DNA of 64,000 nt from the NCBI GenBank assembly GCA_028622995.1, contig JAJQJQ010000002.1, positions 7,130,001-7,194,000 of the forward strand, given 5' to 3'. Source of the DNA: Panagrolaimus kolymaensis (Eukaryota; Nematoda; Chromadorea; Rhabditida; Panagrolaimidae). The notes beneath the pieces are model-generated. The model was not told the origin of the DNA. It made no database searches and worked only from the letters and a program-made list of their open reading frames with translations. Shown piece by piece: positions 50,114-62,325 of the stretch (positions are counted from its first letter, which is position 1; every line of letters starts with the position of its first letter). Position numbers and translations under genes: made by a program.

Positions 50114-52100
50114 GTTCGAATTTTCTTAAAACATTTTTTCTAGCCCAACAACACTGTAAAGCATCGAGGGTTTTTATTTTCCCTTCATCAAATTTTTCAT
50201 CCAAACTATGTTTTATTTGTTTTGGATTTTAAGTAAATTCATAAACTATTGTTTTGTTCGAATTTTCTTAAAACATTTATCTAGCCCAACAACACTGTAA
50301 AGCATCGAGGTTTTTTATTTTCCCTTCATCAAATTTTTCATCCAAACTATGTTTTATTTGTTTTGGATTTTAAGTAAATTCATAAACTATTTTTTTTGTT
50401 CGAATTTTCTTAAATCATTTCTCTAGCCCAACAACACTGTAAAGCATCGAGGTTTTTTATTTTCCCTTCATCAAATTTTTCATCCAAACTATGTTTTATT
50501 TGTTTTGGATTTTAAGTAAATTCATTAACTATTTTTTTTGTTCGAATTTTCTTAAAACATTTCTCTAGCCCAACAACACTGTAAAGCATCGAGGTTTTTT
50601 ATTTTCCCTTCATCAAATTTTTCATCCAAACTATGTTTTATTTGTTTTGGATTTTAAGTAAATTCATAAACTATTTTTTTTGTTCGAATTTTCTTAAAAC
50701 ATTTCTCTAGCCCAACAACACTGTAAAGCATCGAGGTTTTTTATTTTCCCTTCATCAAATTTTTCATCCAAACTATGTTTTATTTGTTTTGGATTTTAAG
50801 TAAATTCATAAACTATTTTTTTTGTTCGAATTTTCTTAAAACATTTTTTCTAGCCCAACAACACTGTAAAGCATCGAGGGTTTTTATTTTCCCTTCATCA
50901 AATTTTTCATCCAAACTATGTTTTATTTGTTTTGGATTTTAAGTAAATTCATAAACTATTTTTTTTGTTCGAATTTTCTTAAAACATTTCTCTAGCCCAA
51001 CAACACTGTAAAGCATCGAGGTTTTTTATTTTCCCTTCATCAAATTTTTCATACAAACTATGGTTTATTTGTTTTGGATTTTAAGTAAATTCATAAACTA
51101 TTTTTTTTGTTCGAATTTTCTTAAAACATTTCTCTAGCCCAACAACACTGTAAAGCATCGAGGTTTTTTATTTTCCCTTCATCAAATTTTTCATCCAAAC
51201 TATGGTTTATTTGTTTTGGATTTTAAGTAAATTCATAAACTATTTTTTTTGTTCGAATTTTCTTAAAACATTTCTCTAGCCCAACAACACTGTAAAGCAT
51301 CGAGGTTTTTTATTTTCCCTTCATCAAATTTTTCATCCAAACTATGGTTTATTTGTTTTGGATTTTAAGTAAATTCATAAACTATTGTTTTGTTCGAATT
51401 TTCTTAAAACATTTATCTAGCCCAACAACACTGTAAAGCATCGAGGTTTTTTATTTTCCCTTCATCAAATTTTTCATCCAAACTATGTTTTATTTGTTTT
51501 GGATTTTAAGTAAATTCATAAACTATTTTTTTTGTTCGAATTTTCTTAAAACATTTCTCTAGCCCAACAACACTGTAAAGCATCGAGGTTTTTTATTTTC
51601 CCTTCATCAAATTTTTCATACAAACTATGGTTTATTTGTTTTGGATTTTAAGTAAATTCATAAACTATTTTTTTTGTTCGAATTTTCTTAAAACATTTCT
51701 CTAGCCCAACAACACTGTAAAGCATCGAGGTTTTTTATTTTCCCTTCATCAAATTTTTCATCCAAACTATGGTTTATTTGTTTTGGATTTTAAGTAAATT
51801 CATAAACTATTGTTTTGTTCAAATTTTCTTAAAACATTTATCTAGCCCAACAACACTGTAAAGCATCGAGGTTTTTTATTTTCCCTTCATCAAATTTTTC
51901 ATACAAACTATGGTTTATTTGTTTTGGATTTTAAGTAAATTCATAAACTATTTTTTTTGTTCGAATTTTCTTAAAACATTTCTCTAGCCCAACAACACTG
52001 TAAAGCATCGAGGTTTTTTATTTTCCCTTCATCAAATTTTTCATCCAAACTATGGTTTATTTGTTTTGGATTTTAAGTAAATTCATAAACTATTTTTTTT
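50114..52100 (+). repeat. 14-monomer unit starting with the 'gaggg' block (1,987 bp)
   Basis: The 'gaggg' chain as at 29288 (T gaggg q, a, aaatcattt/cattaac, c, c, T gaggg, catacaaac, c g97), then six more monomers including three with 'catacaaac' or 'gttcaaat' (51534, 51676/51817). The next unit begins again with the 'gaggg' block at 52101, offset 1,987. Confidence 0.8.
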
Positions 52101-54513
52101 GTTCGAATTTTCTTAAAACATTTTTTCTAGCCCAACAACACTGTAAAGCATCGAGGGTTTTTATTTTCCCTTCATCAAATTTTTCATCCAAACTATGTTT
52201 TATTTGTTTTGGATTTTAAGTAAATTCATAAACTATTGTTTTGTTCGAATTTTCTTAAAACATTTATCTAGCCCAACAACACTGTAAAGCATCGAGGTTT
52301 TTTATTTTCCCTTCATCAAATTTTTCATCCAAACTATGTTTTATTTGTTTTGGATTTTAAGTAAATTCATAAACTATTTTTTTTGTTCGAATTTTCTTAA
52401 ATCATTTCTCTAGCCCAACAACACTGTAAAGCATCGAGGTTTTTTATTTTCCCTTCATCAAATTTTTCATCCAAACTATGTTTTATTTGTTTTGGATTTT
52501 AAGTAAATTCATTAACTATTTTTTTTGTTCGAATTTTCTTAAAACATTTCTCTAGCCCAACAACACTGTAAAGCATCGAGGTTTTTTATTTTCCCTTCAT
52601 CAAATTTTTCATCCAAACTATGTTTTATTTGTTTTGGATTTTAAGTAAATTCATAAACTATTTTTTTTGTTCGAATTTTCTTAAAACATTTCTCTAGCCC
52701 AACAACACTGTAAAGCATCGAGGTTTTTTATTTTCCCTTCATCAAATTTTTCATCCAAACTATGTTTTATTTGTTTTGGATTTTAAGTAAATTCATAAAC
52801 TATTTTTTTTGTTCGAATTTTCTTAAAACATTTTTTCTAGCCCAACAACACTGTAAAGCATCGAGGGTTTTTATTTTCCCTTCATCAAATTTTTCATCCA
52901 AACTATGTTTTATTTGTTTTGGATTTTAAGTAAATTCATAAACTATTTTTTTTGTTCGAATTTTCTTAAAACATTTCTCTAGCCCAACAACACTGTAAAG
53001 CATCGAGGTTTTTTATTTTCCCTTCATCAAATTTTTCATACAAACTATGGTTTATTTGTTTTGGATTTTAAGTAAATTCATAAACTATTTTTTTTGTTCG
53101 AATTTTCTTAAAACATTTCTCTAGCCCAACAACACTGTAAAGCATCGAGGTTTTTTATTTTCCCTTCATCAAATTTTTCATCCAAACTATGGTTTATTTG
53201 TTTTGGATTTTAAGTAAATTCATAAACTATTTTTTTTGTTCGAATTTTCTTAAAACATTTATCTAGCCCAACAACACTGTAAAGCATCGAGGTTTTTTAT
53301 TTTCCCTTCATCAAATTTTTCATCCAAACTATGTTTTATTTGTTTTGGATTTTAAGTAAATTCATAAACTATTTTTTTTGTTCGAATTTTCTTAAAACAT
53401 TTCTCTAGCCCAACAACACTGTAAAGCATCGAGGTTTTTTATTTTCCCTTCATCAAATTTTTCATCCAAACTATGGTTTATTTGTTTTGGATTTTAAGTA
53501 AATTCATAAACTATTGTTTTGTTCAAATTTTCTTAAAACATTTATCTAGCCCAACAACACTGTAAAGCATCGAGGTTTTTTATTTTCCCTTCATCAAATT
53601 TTTCATACAAACTATGGTTTATTTGTTTTGGATTTTAAGTAAATTCATAAACTATTTTTTTTGTTCGAATTTTCTTAAAACATTTCTCTAGCCCAACAAC
53701 ACTGTAAAGCATCGAGGTTTTTTATTTTCCCTTCATCAAATTTTTCATCCAAACTATGGTTTATTTGTTTTGGATTTTAAGTAAATTCATAAACTATTTT
53801 TTTTGTTCGAATTTTCTTAAAACATTTCTCTAGCCCAACAACACTGTAAAGCATCGAGGTTTTTTATTTTCCCTTCATCAAATTTTTCATCCAAACTATG
53901 GTTTATTTGTTTTGGATTTTAAGTAAATTCATAAACTATTTTTTTTGTTCGAATTTTCTTAAAACATTTCTCTAGCCCAACAACACTGTAAAGCATCGAG
54001 GTTTTTTATTTTCCCTTCATCAAATTTTTCATCCAAACTATGGTTTATTTGTTTTGGATTTTAAGTAAATTCATAAACTATTGTTTTGTTCGAATTTTCT
54101 TAAAACATTTATCTAGCCCAACAACACTGTAAAGCATCGAGGTTTTTTATTTTCCCTTCATCAAATTTTTCATCCAAACTATGTTTTATTTGTTTTGGAT
54201 TTTAAGTAAATTCATAAACTATTTTTTTTGTTCGAATTTTCTTAAAACATTTCTCTAGCCCAACAACACTGTAAAGCTTCGAGGTTTTTTATTTTCCCTT
54301 CATCAAATTTTTCATACAAACTATGGTTTATTTGTTTTGGATTTTAAGTAAATTCATAAACTATTTTTTTTGTTCGAATTTTCTTAAAACATTTCTCTAG
54401 CCCAACAACACTGTAAAGCATCGAGGTTTTTTATTTTCCCTTCATCAAATTTTTCATCCAAACTATGGTTTATTTGTTTTGGATTTTAAGTAAATTCATA
54501 AACTATTTTTTTT
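52101..54513 (+). repeat. Second 'gaggg' block of the right copy and tail
   Basis: Repeats the eight-monomer 'gaggg' chain from 50114, then a, c g97 q, a 'gttcaaat' monomer with 'catacaaac' (53521, like 51817), c g97 monomers, and a monomer combining agcttcg with 'catacaaac' (54230). This block is absent from copy 1 of the giant segment, which goes straight from 30424 to the region matching 54514. Confidence 0.75.
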
Positions 54514-56215
54514 GTTCGAATTTTCTTAAAACATTTCTCTAGCCCAACAACACTGTAAAGCATCGAGGTTTTTTATTTTCCCTTCATCAAATTTTTCATC
54601 CAAACTATGGTTTATTTGTTTTGGATTTTAAGTAAATTCATAAACTATTGTTTTGTTCGAATTTTCTTAAAACATTTATCTAGCCCAACAACACTGTAAA
54701 GCATCGAGGTTTTTTATTTTCCCTTCATCAAATTTTTCATCCAAACTATGTTTTATTTGTTTTGGATTTTAAGTAAATTCATAAACTATTTTTTTTGTTC
54801 GAATTTTCTTAAAACATTTATCTAGCCCAACAACACTGTAAAGCATCGAGGTTTTTTATTTTCCCTTCATCAAATTTTTCATCCAAACTATGGTTTATTT
54901 GTTTTGGATTTTAAGTAAATTCATAAACTATTTTTTTTGTTCGAATTTTCTTAAAACATTTCTCTAGCCCAACAACACTGTAAAGCATCGAGGTTTTTTA
55001 TTTTCCCTTCATCAAATTTTTCATCCAAACTATGGTTTATTTGTTTTGGATTTTAAGTAAATTCATAAACTATTTTTTTTGTTCGAATTTTCTTAAAACA
55101 TTTATCTAGCCCAACAACACTGTAAAGCATCGAGGTTTTTTATTTTCCCTTCATCAAATTTTTCATCCAAACTATGTTTTATTTGTTTTGGATTTTAAGT
55201 AAATTCATAAACTATTTTTTTTGTTCGAATTTTCTTAAAACATTTCTCTAGCCCAACAACACTGTAAAGCATCGAGGTTTTTTATTTTCCCTTCATCAAA
55301 TTTTTCATCCAAACTATGGTTTATTTGTTTTGGATTTTAAGTAAATTCATAAACTATTGTTTTGTTCGAATTTTCTTAAAACATTTATCTAGCCCAACAA
55401 CACTGTAAAGCATCGAGGTTTTTTATTTTCCCTTCATCAAATTTTTCATCCAAACTATGTTTTATTTGTTTTGGATTTTAAGTAAATTCATAAACTATTT
55501 TTTTTGTTCGAATTTTCTTAAAACATTTCTCTAGCCCAACAACACTGTAAAGCATCGAGGTTTTTTATTTTCCCTTCATCAAATTTTTCATCCAAACTAT
55601 GGTTTATTTGTTTTGGATTTTAAGTAAATTCATAAACTATTTTTTTTGTTCGAATTTTCTTAAAACATTTCTCTAGCCCAACAACACTGTAAAGCATCGA
55701 GGTTTTTTATTTTCCCTTCATCAAATTTTTCATCCAAACTATGTTTTATTTGTTTTGGATTTTAAGTAAATTCATAAACTATTTTTTTTGTTCGAATTTT
55801 CTTAAAACATTTATCTAGCCCAACAACACTGTAAAGCATCGAGGTTTTTTATTTTCCCTTCATCAAATTTTTCATCCAAACTATGTTTTATTTGTTTTGG
55901 ATTTTAAGTAAATTCATAAACTATTTTTTTTGTTCGAATTTTCTTAAAACATTTCTCTAGCCCAACAACACTGTAAAGCATCGAGGTTTTTTATTTTCCC
56001 TTCATCAAATTTTTCATCCAAACTATGGTTTATTTGTTTTGGATTTTAAGTAAATTCATAAACTATTTTTTTTGTTCGAATTTTCTTAAAACATTTCTCT
56101 AGCCCAAAAACACTGTAAAGCATCGAGGTTTTTTATTTTCCCTTCATCAAATTTTTCATCCAAACTATGTTTTATTTGTTTTGGATTTTAAGTAAATTCA
56201 TAAACTATTTTTTTT
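54514..56215 (+). repeat. c/a mosaic matching 30567-31842
   Basis: Nine monomers (c g q, a, a g, c g, a, c g q, a, c g, c) match 30567-31842 at offset 23,947. The monomer at 56074 has 'cccaaaaac', as at 32979; copy 1 has a second such monomer (33121) that is missing here. Confidence 0.75.
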
Positions 56216-57919
56216 GTTCGAATTTTCTTAAAACATTTCTCTAGCCCAACAACACTGTAAAGAATCGAGGTTTTTTATTTTCCCTTCATCAAATTTTTCA
56301 TCCAAACTATGGTTTATTTGTTTTGGATTTTAAGTAAATTCATAAACTATTTTTTTTGTTCGAATTTTCTTAAAACATTTCTCTAGCCCAACAACACTGT
56401 AAAGCATCGAGGTTTTTTATTTTCCCTTCATCAAATTTTTCATCCAAACTATGTTTTATTTGTTTTGGATTTTAAGTAAATTCATAAACTATTTTTTTTG
56501 TTCGAATTTTCTTAAAACATTTCTCTAGCCCAACAACACTGTAAAGCATCGAGGTTTTTTATTTTCCCTTCATCAAATTTTTCATCCAAACTATGTTTTA
56601 TTTGTTTTGGATTTTAAGTAAATTCATAAACTATTTTTTTTGTTCGAATTTTCTTAAAACATTTCTCTAGCCCAACAACACTGTAAAGCATCGAGGTTTT
56701 TTATTTTCCCTTCATCAAATTTTTCATCCAAACTATGGTTTATTTGTTTTGGATTTTAAGTAAATTCATAAACTATTTTTTTTGTTCGAATTTTCTTAAA
56801 ACATTTCTCTAGCCCAACAACACTGTAAAGCATCGAGGTTTTTTATTTTCCCTTCATCAAATTTTTCATCCAAACTATGTTTTATTTGTTTTGGATTTTA
56901 AGTAAATTCATAAACTATTTTTTTTGTTCGAATTTTCTTAAAACATTTCTCTAGCCCAACAACACTGTAAAGCATCGAGGTTTTTTATTTTCCCTTCATC
57001 AAATTTTTCATCCAAACTATGGTTTATTTGTTTTGGATTTTAAGTAAATTCATAAACTATTTTTTTTGTTCGAATTTTCTTAAAAAATTTCTCTAGCCCA
57101 ACAACTCTGTAAAGCATCGAGGTTTTTTATTTTCCCTTCATCAAATTTTTCATCCAAACTATGGTTTATTTGTTTTGGATTTTAAGTAAATTCATAAACT
57201 ATTTTTTTTGTTCGAATTTTCTTAAAACATTTCTCTAGCCCAACAACACTGTAAAGCATCGAGGTTTTTTATTTTCCCTTCATCAAATTTTTCATCCAAA
57301 CTATGGTTTATTTGTTTTGGATTTTAAGTAAATTCATAAACTATTTTTTTTGTTCGAATTTTCTTAAAACATTTCTCTAGCCCAACAACACTGTAAAGCA
57401 TCGAGGTTTTTTATTTTCCCTTCATCAAATTTTTCATCCAAACTATGGTTTATTTGTTTTGGATTTTAAGTAAATTCATAAACTATTTTTTTTGTTCGAA
57501 TTTTCTTAAAACATTTCTCTAGCCCAACAACACTGTAAAGCATCGAAATTTTTTATTTTCCCTTCATCAAATTTTTCATCCAAACTATGGTTTATTTGTT
57601 TTGGATTTTAAGTAAATTCTTAAACTATTTTTTTTGTTCGAATTTTCTTAAAACATTTCTCTAGCCCAACAACTCTCTAAATCATCGAGGTTTTTTATTT
57701 TCCCTTCATCAAATTTTTCATCCAAACTATGTTTTATTTGTTTTGGATTTTAAGTAAATTCATAAACTATTTTTTTTTTTCGAATTTTCTTAAAAAATTT
57801 CTCTAGCCCAACAACTCTGTAAAGCATCGAGGTTTTTTATTTTCCCTTCATCAAATTTTTCATCCAAACTATGTTTTATTTGTTTTGGATTTTAAGTAAA
57901 TTCATAAACTATTTTTTTT
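56216..57919 (+). repeat. 12-monomer block, copy 2 (1,704 bp)
   Basis: Same twelve monomers as 33263-34966 at offset 22,953, with 'aaagaatcg' at the start and the 'catcgaaat', 'aactctctaaatc' and 'aaaaaattt' markers at the matching places. The one difference I noticed is at the start of the last monomer (57778), where g is t, making a run of T into 'cgaa'. Confidence 0.9.
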
Positions 57920-58771
57920 GTTCGAATTTTCTTAAAACATTTCTCTAGCCCAACAACACTGTAAAGCATCGAGGTTTTTTATTTTCCCTTCATCAAATTT
58001 TTCATCCAAACTATGGTTTATTTGTTTTGGATTTTAAGTAAATTCATAAACTATTTTTTTTGTTCGAATTTTCTTAAAACATTTCTCTAGCCCAACAACA
58101 CTGTAAAGCATCGAAATTTTTTATTTTCCCTTCATCAAATTTTTCATCCAAACTATGGTTTATTTGTTTTGGATTTTAAGTAAATTCATAAACTATTTTT
58201 TTTGTTCGAATTTTCTTAAAACATTTCTCTAGCCCAACAACTCTGTAAAGCATCGAGGTTTTTTATTTTCCCTTCATCAAATTTTTCATCCAAACTATGT
58301 TTTATTTGTTTTGGATTTTAAGTAAATTCATAAACTATTTTTTTTGTTCGAATTTTCTTAAAACATTTCTCTAGCCCAACAACACTGTAAAGCATAGATG
58401 TTTTTTATTTTCCTTTCATCAAATTTTTCATCCAAACTATGTTTTATTTGTTTTGGATTTTAAGTAAATTCATAAACTATTTTTTTTGTTCGAATTTTCT
58501 TAAAACATTTATCTAGCCCAACAACACTGTAAAGCATCGAGGTTTTTTATTTTCCCTTCATCAAATTTTTCATCCAAACTATGTTTTATTTGTTTTGGAT
58601 TTTAAGTAAATTCATAAACTATTTTTTTTGTTCGAATTTTCTTAAAACATTTATCTAGCCCAACAACACTGTAAAGCATCGAGGTTTTTTATTTTCCCTT
58701 CATCAAATTTTTCATCCAAACTATGGTTTATTTGTTTTGGATTTTAAGTAAATTCATAAACTATTTTTTTT

Positions 58772-60192
58772 GTTCGAATTTTCTTAAAACATTTATCTAG
58801 CCCAACAACACTGTAAAGCATCGAGGTGTTTTATTTTCCCTTCATCAAATTTTTCATCCAAACTATGGTTTATTTGTTTTGGATTTTAAGTAAATTCATA
58901 AACTATTTTTTTTGTTCGAATTTTCTTAAAACATTTCTCTAGCCCAATAACACTGTAAAGCATCGAGGTTTTTTATTTTCCCTTCATCAATTTTTTCATC
59001 CAAACTATGTTTTATTTGTTTTGGATTTTAAGTAAATTCATAAACTATTTTTTTTGTTCGAATTTTCTTAAAACATTTCTCTAGCCCAACAACACTGTAA
59101 AGCATCGAGGTTTTTTATTTTCCCTTCATCAAATTTTTCATCCAAACTATGTTTTATTTGTTTTGGATTTTAAGTAAATTCATAAACTATTTTTTTTGTT
59201 CGAATTTTCTTAAAACATTTCTCTAGCCCAACAACACTGTAAAGCATCGAGGTTTTTTATTTTCCCTTCATCAAATTTTTCATCCAAACTATGTTTTATT
59301 TGTTTTGGATTTTAAGTAAATTCATAAACTATTTTTTTTGTTCGAATTTTCTTAAAACATTTCTCTAGCCCAACAACACTGTAAAGCATCGAGGTTTTTT
59401 ATTTTCCCTTCATCAAATTTTTCATCCAAACTATGTTTTATTTGTTTTGGATTTTAAGTAAATTCATAAACTATTTTTTTTGTTCGAATTTTCTTAAAAC
59501 ATTTATCTAGCCCAACAACACTGTAAAGCATCGAGGTTTTTTATTTTCCCTTCATCAAATTTTTCATCCAAACTATGTTTTATTTGTTTTGGATTTTAAG
59601 TAAATTCATAAACTATTTTTTTTGTTCGAATTTTCTTAAAACATTTTTTCTAGCCCAACAACACTGTAAAGCATCGAGGTTTTTTATTTTCCCTTCATCA
59701 AATTTTTCATCCAAACTATGGTTTATTTGTTTTGGATTTTAAGTAAATTCATAAACTATTTTTTTTGTTCGAATTTTCTTAAAACATTTATCTAGCCCAA
59801 CAACACTGTAAAGCATCGAGGTGTTTTATTTTCCCTTCATCAAATTTTTCATCCAAACTATGGTTTATTTGTTTTGGATTTTAAGTAAATTCATAAACTA
59901 TTTTTTTTGTTCGAATTTTCTTAAAACATTTCTCTAGCCCAATAACACTGTAAAGCATCGAGGTTTTTTATTTTCCCTTCATCAAATTTTTCATCCAAAC
60001 TATGTTTTATTTGTTTTGGATTTTAAGTAAATTCATAAACTATTTTTTTTGTTCGAATTTTCTTAAAACATTTCTCTAGCCCAACAACACTGTAAAGCAT
60101 CGAGGTTTTTTATTTTCCCTTCATCAAATTTTTCATCCAAACTATGTTTTATTTGTTTTGGATTTTAAGTAAATTCATAAACTATTTTTTTT
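58772..60192 (+). repeat. 7-monomer repeat with 'gaggtgttt' (995-bp period)
   Basis: 'gaggtgttt' a monomer with g97, then c with 'caataac', then plain c monomers, starting at 58772 and again at 59767 (offset 995, six 142-bp and one 143-bp units). Only the first three monomers of the second copy are kept before the next unit begins at 60193. Confidence 0.7.
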
Positions 60193-62325
60193 GTTCGAAT
60201 TTTCTTAAAACATTTCTCTAGCCGAACAACCCTGTAAAGCATCGAGGTTTTTTATTTTCCCTTCATCAAATTTTTCATCCAAACTATGTTTTATTTGTTT
60301 TGGATTTTAAGTAAATTCATAAACTATTTTTTTTGTTCGAATTTTCTTAAAACATTTCTCTAGCCCAACAACACTGTAAAGCATCGAGGTTTTTTATTTT
60401 CCCTTCATCAAATTTTTCATCCAAACTATGGTTTATTTGTTTTGGATTTTAAGTAAATTCATAAACTATTTTTTTTGTTCGAATTTTCTTAAAACATTTC
60501 TCTAGCCCAACAACACTGTAAAGCATCGAGGTTTTTTATTTTTCCTTCATCAAATTTTTCATCCAAACTATGGTTTATTTGTTTTGGATTTTAAGTAAAT
60601 TCATAAACTATTTTTTTTGTTCGAATTTTCTTAAAACATTTCTCTAGCCCAACAACACTGTAAAGCATCGAAATTTTTTATTTTCCCTTCATCAAATTTT
60701 TCATCCAAACTATGGTTTATTTGTTTTGGATTTTAAGTAAATTCATAAACTATTTTTTTTGTTCGAATTTTCTTAAAACATTTCTCTAGCCCAACAACAC
60801 TGTAAAGCATCGAGGTTTTTTATTTTTCCTTCATCAAATTTTTCATCCAAACTATGGTTTATTTGTTTTGGATTTTAAGTAAATTCATAAACTATTTTTT
60901 TTGTTCGAATTTTCTTAAAACATTTCTCTAGCCCAACAACACTGTAAAGCATCGAGGTTTTTTATTTTCCCGTCATCAAATTTTTCATCCAAACTATGGT
61001 TTATTTGTTTTGGATTTTAAGTAAATTAATAAACTATTTTTTTTGTTCGAATTTTCTTAAAACATTTCTCTAGCCCAACAACACTGTAAAGCATCGAGGT
61101 TTTTTATTTTCCCTTCATCAAATTTTTCATCCAAACTATGGTTTATTTGTTTTGGATTTTAAGTAAATTCATAAACTATTTTTTTTGTTCGAATTTTCTT
61201 AAAACATTTATCTAGCCCAACAACACTGTAAAGCATCGAGGTTTTTTATTTTCCCTTCATCAAATTTTTCATCCAAACTATGTTTTATTTGTTTTGGATT
61301 TTAAGTAAATTCATAAACTATTTTTTTTGTTCGAATTTTCTTAAAACATTTTTTCTAGCCCAACAACACTGTAAAGCATCGAGGTTTTTTATTTTCCCTT
61401 CATCAAATTTTTCATCCAAACTATGTTTTATTTGTTTTGGATTTTAAGTAAATTCATAAACTATTTTTTTTGTTCGAATTTTCTTAAAACATTTATCTAG
61501 CCCAACAACACTGTAAAGCATCGAGGTGTTTTATTTTCCCTTCATCAAATTTTTCATCCAAACTATGGTTTATTTGTTTTGGATTTTAAGTAAATTCATA
61601 AACTATTTTTTTTGTTCGAATTTTCTTAAAACATTTATCTAGACCAACAACACTGTAAAGCATCGAGGTTTTTTATTTTCCCTTCATCAAATTTTTCATC
61701 CAAACTATGTTTTATTTGTTTTGGATTTTAAGTAAATTCATAAACTATTTTTTTTGTTCGAATTTTCTTAAAACATTTCTCTAGCCCAACAACACTGTAA
61801 AGCATCGAGGTTTTTTATTTTCCCTTCATCAAATTTTTCATCCAAACTATGTTTTATTTGTTTTGGATTTTAAGTAAATTCATAAACTATTTTTTTTGTT
61901 CGAATTTTCTTAAAACATTTTTTCTAGCCCAACAACACTGTAAAGCATCGAGGTTTTTTATTTTCCCTTCATCAAATTTTTCATCCAAACTATGTTTTAT
62001 TTGTTTTGGATTTTAAATAAATTCATAAACTATTTTTTTTGTTCGAATTTTCTTAAAACATTTCTCTAGCCCAACAACACTGTAAAGCATCGAGGTTTTT
62101 TATTTTCCCTTCATCAAATTTTTCATCCAAACTATGTTTTATTTGTTTTGGATTTTAAGTAAATTCATAAACTATTTTTTTTGTTCGAATTTTCTTAAAA
62201 CATTTTTTCTAGCCCAACAACACTGTAAAGCATCGAGGTTTTTTATTTTCCCTTCATCAAATTTTTCATCCAAACTATGTTTTATTTGTTTTGGATTTTA
62301 AGTAAATTCATAAACTATTTTTTTT
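60193..62325 (+). repeat. 15-monomer higher-order unit, right domain, copy 1 (2,133 bp)
   Basis: Starts with 'gccgaac/aaccctg', then c g97, 'tttttcctt', 'cgaaat', 'tttttcctt', 'cccgtcatc/aaattaat', c g97, a, T, 'gaggtgttt', 'agaccaac', c, T with 'tttaaataaatt', c, T. The next copy begins at 62326. Confidence 0.8.

Larger units (their letters stand above)
40386..57919 (+). repeat. Giant duplicated segment, copy 2 (about 17.5 kb)
   Basis: Co-linear partner of 16546-34966, in the same orientation, starting with ten c and a monomers that include agcttcg and agctccg and ending with the 12-monomer block. Relative to copy 1 it has an extra 866-bp six-mer near 42810, lacks the long gttata/g97 mosaic near 22.5-24.9 kb, and has a second 'gaggg' block at 52101. 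The 40954 monomer has 'aactctg' where 17114 has agcttcg. Whole-monomer gains and losses, not point changes, account for most of the difference visible by eye. Confidence 0.8.
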
